Assembly: GCA_019614645.1 (NCBI GenBank)
Contig: JABWDB010000017.1
Span: 2,988,501-3,052,500 of the forward strand
Source of the DNA: Stratiolaelaps scimitus
Lineage: Eukaryota; Arthropoda; Arachnida; Mesostigmata; Laelapidae
DNA: 64,000 nucleotides
Direction: 5' to 3'
A model generated the notes under the pieces. It was given only the letters and a program-made list of their open reading frames with translations. It did not search any database and was not told the DNA's origin. This document shows positions 57,641 to 64,000 of this stretch, piece by piece. The number at the start of each line of letters is the position of its first letter. Position 1 is the stretch's first letter. The position numbers and the translations under genes were made by a program.

Positions 57641-57922
57641 CAATAGCGACGACGATGAGACTAAGAGAGAGAGAGAGAGATGCTGACTGGTGGTTCTGAT
57701 CGATCAGAAAACTAGTCAAAACGTTGTAACATTGTTAGTACTACTATTGTTAAGAGTCCATTATCACACACGCTCGGAGATACGTCTGGAGGAGCAAAAT
57801 AAGTCAACCGTTAGCTGCTATTTCTATTCTCATCAAGGAAGCGCATCTATGGCTAGTTGGGGGTGATACGTTGTAGTTGCTAAGTCTAAGCCACAAAGGT
57901 TGGAGCTGCTTTTAGTCTTGCC

Positions 57923-58084
57923 ATGAACAGACCGAATCGAGTTAAGGGACATCCTTTCATCAAAGGTGACAGTGCCTATAATCGTAATACTCGGCCACAT
58001 ATACAATCAAATAGTACCGCCGGCAACACTGTCCTCCCACCACTAAGCTCCAGGGTAAGAATGATAAAATTAGGGTTAAAGTAG
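57923..58084 (+). CDS. Short ATG ORF or first exon, 53 residues
   Basis: It starts at ATG 57923 and ends at TAG 58082-58084. The peptide is basic and Asn/Arg-rich (MNRPNRVKGHPFIKGDSAYN...). About 64% of codons begin with a purine. Near the end a donor-like site (CTCCAGG|GTAAGA) could truncate it. Spliced to the next visible acceptor (CCTCCTGCAG at about 58363), it would meet a stop within three codons. It lies about 300 bp upstream of the 58380 ORF on the same strand. No family is recognised. Confidence 0.25.
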   Translation: MNRPNRVKGHPFIKGDSAYNRNTRPHIQSNSTAGNTVLPPLSSRVRMIKLGLK

Positions 58085-58379
58085 GTTAACAAGTAGGTCT
58101 ACCGATAAGAAAAAGGTTCGCGGTCACCAGAACATTGCTAACACACCCGTTCCAACTGTCCACCAACTGTCCACGGTTTTTTACGAATCCATAAACCTAT
58201 GAAGCCTACCCCACCCTCTCCAGCCCTTCTCCCTTGCATAAAAAAAACAAGACATAACATGAATATTATACAAAGCATATACACCAGCAACTTTGCATTG
58301 AGGACCCGTTACCATAGCCATCAACAGGATCGTTAGCTTGGTTTGCTGGCTAAACCTCCTGCAGACGCTTTAACGCTCT

Positions 58380-58721
58380 ATGTCGGTCAACACCGATTCC
58401 TCGATTTCGATCCCAACGGGTGTTCAAGCGGCTCACCCTATGATAACATGGTCGGCCTATATGAACGCAATAGGATCTGCGGCTGCTACACTAGTGCGGG
58501 ACGCTCCTGGACGATATAACGCGGTCGAATACAAGACGACCTCTGAAACGACGAGCGCCGCAGAAATACACAGAATAGTAGGAGCGGAACGGAAGGCGTT
58601 AGGTCCACGTATGTGTTATCGGAACGTTATGGCCCGAGCCGTAGAAAGGCTATGGGATGAGGGCACGAGCGCCGCAGGACGGTTATTTCGGCGAATTTTT
58701 GGGTGTGTATCTACCATATGA
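58380..58721 (+). CDS. 113-residue ATG-initiated ORF, intact and repeat-free
   Basis: ATG at 58380 is two codons after an in-frame TAA, so the start is well defined. The stop is TGA 58719-58721. G begins about 37% of codons and purines about 65% (hand count), which supports coding. The N-terminus is polar (MSVNTDSSISIPTG), followed by Ala-rich helical segments (YMNAIGSAAATLVRDAPG; NVMARAVERLWDEG) and a basic-hydrophobic C-terminus (AGRLFRRIFGCV) that could contact a membrane or nucleic acid. No family is recognised, and the length and composition do not fit a ribosomal or histone protein. It may be a single-exon gene, possibly retrocopied or captured. It is one of the best coding candidates in the window. 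Confidence 0.42.
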   Translation: MSVNTDSSISIPTGVQAAHPMITWSAYMNAIGSAAATLVRDAPGRYNAVEYKTTSETTSAAEIHRIVGAERKALGPRMCYRNVMARAVERLWDEGTSAAGRLFRRIFGCVSTI

Positions 58722-58969
58722 AGGTATTATATGTGTTCTGGCATAGACGAATAGACGAACACTCCCGTATAGGCATAGGAGTTCGTATGTGTGGACGTAC
58801 TTCGAAGCTTCTGTGGCCGCAGACAGACGGTGTCGATAGTAGTGTGAGTCTGCCTTTGTCCTCGAGCTCTGTTCATGCGGCACTGACGCCAAAGCCGTCG
58901 ACGTCGTCGCCGCCACCGCTGCTACCGCTGATGCCCTCCTGTGCGGCATGGCCTCGGGCAGATGGTTGA
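58718..58969 (+). CDS. ORF overlapping the 58380 ORF stop by ATGA
   Basis: It begins at ATG 58718, overlapping the previous stop as ATGA, and reads 83 residues to TGA. The first ~40 residues are balanced and basic (MKVLYVFWHRRIDEHSRIGI). The second half is Ser/Pro/Leu low-complexity, opposed by an open minus-strand frame, so the latter part is doubtful. A donor (GATAGTAGT|GTGAGT) at about 58841 could end it early. An ATGA overlap is typical of polycistronic messages in bacteria and some viruses but is unusual for animal genes; here it is probably coincidence. Confidence 0.18.
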   Translation: MKVLYVFWHRRIDEHSRIGIGVRMCGRTSKLLWPQTDGVDSSVSLPLSSSSVHAALTPKPSTSSPPPLLPLMPSCAAWPRADG

Positions 58970-59214
58970 CTATAGGAGGCTGGGGATTTGCCGGCCGTCT
59001 GTCTCCTGCTGACGAGAACTCGGCGACACTCGGAAGAGATACAGCTGGAGGTGCGTGGAACGGCGTCCAACGGGCCGACTCGTCGACGTCGGCCGTTCTC
59101 GCTACTGTAGTCAGTTAAAGTCAGCCAGCCAGGGACAGAACATACGCCGTAGTGGTACTACAAAGACAGAGAGACATATGGAAAGGCCCTCCTCGATTCG
59201 CTCCGAGCATATAC

Positions 59215-60340
59215 TATATATATATATACTACTAGGTACTAGGTAGAGGTCCAAATGCACACAGAAAAATTTCCGCGATAAAAGAGTTTTCCGCGCTACG
59301 CTATATTATCGGAAAAGCGGCTGCGTGCGTGCCTCATATCGCCTTGTGATTGAAGTCTTCCATATTTTTTTACGACGCAAGGCACGGAACCGCTTGTACG
59401 TTCACGTGACACTTATGCATTGTACTTGATAGAAACGTTATTAGATTGTTGAACTCGTACTCGCAAGCGCCGTGATTCGCAATCCAGTGACCACTTGTCG
59501 TTCGTTTTCAATGTTGGCCCTCTGCCTTTCCTTCTCGTCGTCCATGTATAGCGTTGTCAAGGTGATCCTCTGTTTGGTTATCTGTGACTGAAATTTCGCG
59601 TTATTCGTCGTTGAACATCGACATTAAATCAGTTGTGTTTGACTGACATTCGATTCAAACTTTGTACCCGCCCGTAGGTCACAATCAAAGCAGCGAAATG
59701 AATGAACAATCAGAAATGGTTTGCTGTGGTTGAAATTCGAAGACGGTCATATTTTATTATCATTTTTTTTATTTCTTTCGATTCCACGTTTTCAACACCC
59801 TTTAACAAATCTCTTTGAGTAATCTTCATGAGTATAGGTGAGACCCGTTAAACTGCTTAAATCTGCCTTTCAATTTATCGTCGCCTCTCTGTTCGAAATC
59901 CTTCTCATATCTGTGTAGAATGTATATTCTTATAAATTGACTGCGCGTTTCATAAATGGCATATGGTCCAGTGGTTAGTAATCCCGAAAAATGAATCAGC
60001 CTACCTTTTACCCTCCTTATTGAGACGTCTCCTACGCATAGTCGCCCTTTTAGCGTTGACTGATCTATTCATCACCGGTCTGGCTACCCACAGCACTGCC
60101 CACCATTACTCATGTATCAGATATCCGATATTGTGAGTATAGATACTATATATATATATATATATATATGTATATACATATACTTCCACACATATATGCT
60201 CCCTCATCAATCAATAATCATACGCATCATTTGAGGTCACTGTTAAAGTCTCGAGCCCGGCATTAGCCCCACCCGTAGCAGACATCTGGGGTGCACAATG
60301 TGACACCTGCAGAGTTTTGCGCCGGCTCTGTGCTTTCCCA
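59215..60340. other. AT-rich spacer with (AT)n runs
   Basis: (AT)n at 59215-59228 and 60147-60169, the latter followed by GTATATACATATAC. No ORFs of interest. Confidence 0.65.
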
Positions 60341-60349
60341 CCGTTACGA

Positions 60350-61068
60350 TACGATACTTCTTATCCTGATCACTCCCGCGCTCTTCGAATCGCATAGGCA
60401 GGAGATAGGCAGCAGCGGCAGGAATTAAGCGAAAACCCCATAAGATAGAGGCGGCTGAGGCAGTTCGTGGGCTCTGCCGGTACCCGCTCGCCCGGTCCGA
60501 GACCCGGTACTGGACCCGCAGCCACCCACCGTCACAGCCGCATCAGCTGGACGCTTCAAAGGCTTGCCAGAAGAGACTTTAAAGAGACGGCGATAAATTA
60601 GCGAAAAGCCTTATTCGCCTCTCTCCTCGAGGCAGATGGGGGGGCTTCGTGTCGAAGAACGATCCTGTCGGCTGCCGTATGGGCACCTGCTGGTTGAGAG
60701 TTAAGGGGGTAGTCGGAACCGCGCACCATCGCGACTGCCGGCGTCACCTCCGCCGCGAATCGAGGATAAGCGCTTGAGGATTAAGATCTTAAACGGACAG
60801 GAGCAACGTCCAACGGCCAAGAAGCATGAGGGTCGATAGTGGTGCTGCGAGTGTCCTACTGGTGCTGGCCGATCCGTGTTGGGTCGTGCCGCAGGGATTA
60901 GAAACTGCTGGAACGAATTAGGAAGAGAAACGCTGTCAGAGAGCCCGTCTACCGACGAACTAAGGAGATAGATATACTCGTAGGATTGATGCAATCGAGA
61001 GATGAGCGAGAAAGCGAGAGAAAGAGCGAGTGAAACGCAATAAGGGGATTGAGTGACACACAGAGGCA
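60350..61068. other. GC-rich block, no preferred gene
   Basis: A 122-codon minus-strand frame (61069-60701) is Ser/Leu/Arg-rich and partly repeat-derived. The first part of the block (60.35-60.7 kb) has no frame of note. Confidence 0.35.
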
Positions 61069-61111
61069 TTACGAGCTAGTGGGGGCCGAGGGGCTTAGCT
61101 CCGCCTGAGAG

Positions 61112-61114
61112 AAC

Positions 61115-61199
<85 letters not shown>
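61112..61199. repeat. (GAAA)n then (GA)n microsatellite, 88 bp
   Basis: A purine-only tract: about 22 bp of GAAA units followed by about 66 bp of uninterrupted GA. It is the longest simple repeat in the window and can form triplex (H-DNA) structures. Ser/Leu frames opposite are translations of it. Confidence 0.97.
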
Positions 61200-61200
<1 letters not shown>

Positions 61201-61424
61201 CCCGAGAAAAAGATGGTATAGATGCGGGTTCGAAGGGAGCCGGCTGTAAAGTAGAACCACCGCTAGGTGAAGGCAAATTTATGAGACGTTAAAGGCTTGC
61301 TCTTGACGTGAGGGGAGGCAGATCGGAATAGATAGCATAACTATATATCTTAAATTCATTGAGTGTGTTAACGTGAAGCGATGGTGGCCTCTTGGGTTTG
61401 AGCAACAATAATTGCAAATAGTAC

Positions 61425-61446
61425 ATATATATATATATATATATAT
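61425..61446. repeat. (AT)n microsatellite, 22 bp
   Basis: Alternating AT run. Confidence 0.95.
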
Positions 61447-61499
61447 GTATATAAATTTTCGTTTCAAAGGCTTCACCGAAATGCACGCTCCGATAAGCA

Positions 61500-64000
61500 G
61501 CAATCCTATTTATAATCGGCAGCGAACACAGGTCATCTTGTTGTCACATAACAAAATTCATTCGAACGCTCTGTACTAGCTACACACCATGTCACCATTT
61601 ATTTATAACGTAAAATATATGCTATACGCCCGCATCGGCAATACACTTGCCTGCGCTCTTTGCTGCAAGAAGAATGGAATGACCTTGTTGAAATAGAATG
61701 GACTTTTATTATAGAATAAGTATGCGTTGGAATACCGTTATCATATTATCTATTTCTCTGAACTGGCATTAGCAGCGCTAATTCCCAAAGCATGAGTCCA
61801 GTCGAGTTATTCGTCACTCTTTAATAATGAATAGGTTTTCGACGAGATCCATAGCGTTTATTATGGCCCTTTTGTGTGTCATTAATGTTCGCGTAAAGAG
61901 CGCGAGCATTATTGTGAACGCATTGACTGCATACAATATCAGTATAGTGTACAGCCACTCAAATGCCAACAGCATAATATGCTGCATGCAGTCAAATGTA
62001 GCGTGAGGGTTCCAAGGCTCTGTTGGTGCATGAGTCGCAAGCGAAGCCGGGTAAGATGAGAAAGATAATTCTGTTAAGCTATAGATAGTCCAACGGTTAG
62101 TTTACGAGTAGTTTCTGCTGCTGTGTTTCATTATTTCGGTTTCCGTTTCGGAAAAGGGCTCACCATGCCGTGTATCTAGGCAACTGGGTTGAATCTTTCT
62201 ACAGTTTGACCGGCTATCCTGTTGTTGCCTTTATTTGTGATGCCTTTACCAAGGAACAGTTCGCCTGCCATCTGTTGTAGATCGCTACCGCCGGCAGAGA
62301 ATTGAAGAAGTCCAGATCGTCTCCAGGCCTTGCTATCGGCTTTATAATTTCCCATGGGACAAACAGTAGCACCGCCAGACGTCGGGGAACGCGTCGCAAG
62401 CAGGTTTGTGAGGTCACAGAAGGGGCCCACATCGCCGCGAAAGGATTCATATAGCTTTGTCGTTTGAACCCTCTTGCCACCAACACGAAACGGTGCAGTC
62501 CTTTACTCCGCGCATAGCCTATCGCTGGACAGCATAAGCTGTTTCATGCCGTCTGTCTGATACAGTCTGATGAGTCAGCAATTCCACGTGCACATAGAGA
62601 GAGAGAAAGAGAGTAATGAGACATAAGGTGTAGGTAGGCCCAATGAGAGAATATCTATCGATATCAGTTGGTACATTATATTGAGATATGGGACAGAACG
62701 CGGTAATACAACGGCACTGACAATACTCGCCCACTGCTATGCATACGCGCTGTAACGTTACAAAGGCTGTAATTAGAAAACATTCACATTTGCATGGGAG
62801 CGTTGCTGAGCTGACTCAGGCGTTCCATTTGTTTGAAGTTTCCTCTAAAAAATTATTAGGACGAACCGTATTTGAAATGGGCGGGCCTGCGCCAACCGTC
62901 TATACCCGTTTATCAGTTCGCCTCAATCTACAGCGCACACAGGTCGTGCCCGCTAGTTAAAACCTCGCACTCTAAACGCCTTGACCAAACAGAAAAGTCC
63001 TCGATGGTAATCACGTACAGCGACACTCTCTGTACCCATAGCTCGATCCGAGTTTATCTTTTTTTCTTTTGTTATTGCTGTTGTTGTTATTGTCGTTGTT
63101 GAAGCCGTTCATTATTGTATAATATCTTCTTATCGACAGTATGCCGGATGGACTCTCTGTTCGGTCACAAAAGATCCCATCCGTGCGGCTTTTCTCGTTC
63201 TGACTCTTTGAATCTTTGAAGACGACTAGGCACGCATACGTACTCGTATGTTAAGCCAAAGTTCATTAACCAGCCAGTGGAGCCATAGATGAACGGTTCG
63301 ACTACAGGCTGACTAGTGCCACACCCATCCAGCAGAGCACCTACACAGGGAATTATTTGATTAATCACGATTTATCTCGATCTATCCGTCTCGTATCAGC
63401 GGCGGCAGAGGGGGGTGGGGGGCTGCCGACCGGGACCGCTTGAACGGAACTCGATTCCAAAGGGGAAATTAAATTCTTGAAGGGCGGACCTCCAGATTCT
63501 CCGACGCTTCGGATCCTGCGTCCACTCGGAGGCCGTCCCGGCGGCCTATTCAAGTCGGAGGTCTTACTTGCCCCGAGTTCAAGGTCGCCGTCGAATATCT
63601 ATCAACATTGTGGTTTTAGTAGACGAGCAAGAGGATGATGAGAAAAATGTCATCGTTGTGAGTTGGCCGGAGAAAAAAAATCGATTTTCTAAAATGAGAA
63701 TAATTTTTCTAGCCTTTGCCTGCGTCCGAGTTATCTTCTCGTCGCGCTATATGATCTATACAATGATAGATTATTATTATTAATTCTGCAATGCCAAAGC
63801 TGACAATATTATTAGCATTGTTGATTGCACGTCACCATTCATTGGGTATAACTCCCTGCTGAAGTTCTGTAGAATAATCGTTATCGAAGGAATGACATGG
63901 AGTGAGTCTCCGCCGTCTCTCAAAATATAATAGCTTTCTTCCTAGATCTTTTGTGAATTTGAGATCATCTTCGCTCCAAACGCTAGATGACCCAAACCTG
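61500..64000. other. Mixed spacer, no supported gene
   Basis: Minus-strand frames at 62176-62486 and 62519-62734 and plus-strand frames at 62739-63102 and 63568-63783 are open without splice or start support. G-rich runs lie at about 63410-63422 and a TTG/ATT-rich tract at 63070-63105. Confidence 0.45.

Noticed and set aside
58718..58721. ATGA overlap as evidence of coupled translation
   Set aside because: A four-base overlap is common by chance, and coupled reinitiation is not expected for an animal nuclear gene. Kept only as a remark within a finding.
62560..62600. CTGATGAG as a hammerhead ribozyme core
   Set aside because: No GAAA element or compatible stems follow at the required distances. 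Similar CTGATG occurrences near 30118 and 32855 fail the same test.
1..64000. Reading the window as a prokaryotic or viral genome segment with many genes
   Set aside because: Open frames are short and overlap on both strands, many lack ATG starts, and there is no operon structure. Microsatellite density and splice-like signals fit a eukaryotic genome.
1..64000. Treating every open frame of 100 codons or more as a gene
   Set aside because: With about 45% GC and six frames, a few dozen such frames are expected by chance. I kept only those with start, splice or codon-bias support, or noted them as undecided blocks.
1..64000. tRNA, rRNA, snRNA and conserved microRNA genes
   Set aside because: I looked for T-arm consensus sequences and for common arthropod microRNA seeds and found nothing convincing by eye. 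Covariance-model searches (tRNAscan-SE, Rfam) would be decisive.

Overview
The window reads as one piece of an animal nuclear genome, most likely an arthropod. A mite or another chelicerate is possible, but that is only an impression. The evidence is structural. There are more than twenty short (AT)n arrays, about one every 2 to 3 kb, plus (GA)n, (CT)n, (GT)n, CAA/CAG and CGT tracts. Coding-like stretches are short and often flanked by consensus GT...AG splice signals, and one TATA plus initiator core promoter is present. I see no bacterial operon, ribosome-binding-site logic, insertion sequence, CRISPR array, rRNA, tRNA, or family-level protein match that I would defend. The number of open frames of 100 codons or so is about what chance would give in 64 kb at this base composition, so every protein call is a candidate and confidences are low.

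Layout. 1-7.1 kb: AT-rich and microsatellite-rich, with one three-exon gene model near 0.6-1.3 kb whose exon phases match. 7.1-8.0 kb: two convergent coding-like ORFs whose stop codons lie about 44 bp apart. 10.1-14.1 kb: a run of plus-strand exon candidates with good splice sites and partly compatible phases. 14.9-17.3 kb: a run of minus-strand coding-like ORFs. 17.3-21 kb: empty-looking sequence with a small terminal-inverted-repeat element at 19.82-20.06 kb. 21-23.5 kb: two minus-strand exon candidates. 26.07 kb: a perfect 23-bp hairpin. 29.14-29.18 kb: the best core promoter, followed by a G-starting-codon-rich frame.

From about 26.5 kb GC-rich blocks (26.5-27.5, 30.3-32.3, 36.5-37, 39-40, 42.2-43.2, 50.6-51.5, 53.4-54.2, 55-57.6, 60.4-61 kb) alternate with AT-rich spacers. 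These blocks are open in several frames on both strands because of triplet and GC-rich low complexity. They may be exons, untranslated regions or regulatory islands; the sequence alone does not decide which.

The best individual coding candidates are the 110-codon frame behind a strong acceptor at 49.42-49.75 kb, the ATG-initiated 113-residue ORF at 58.38 kb with two neighbouring short ORFs on the same strand, the minus-strand frame at 52.24-52.59 kb, and the convergent pair at 7.1-8.0 kb. No pathway or complex can be inferred from them, and nothing shows that the candidates work together.
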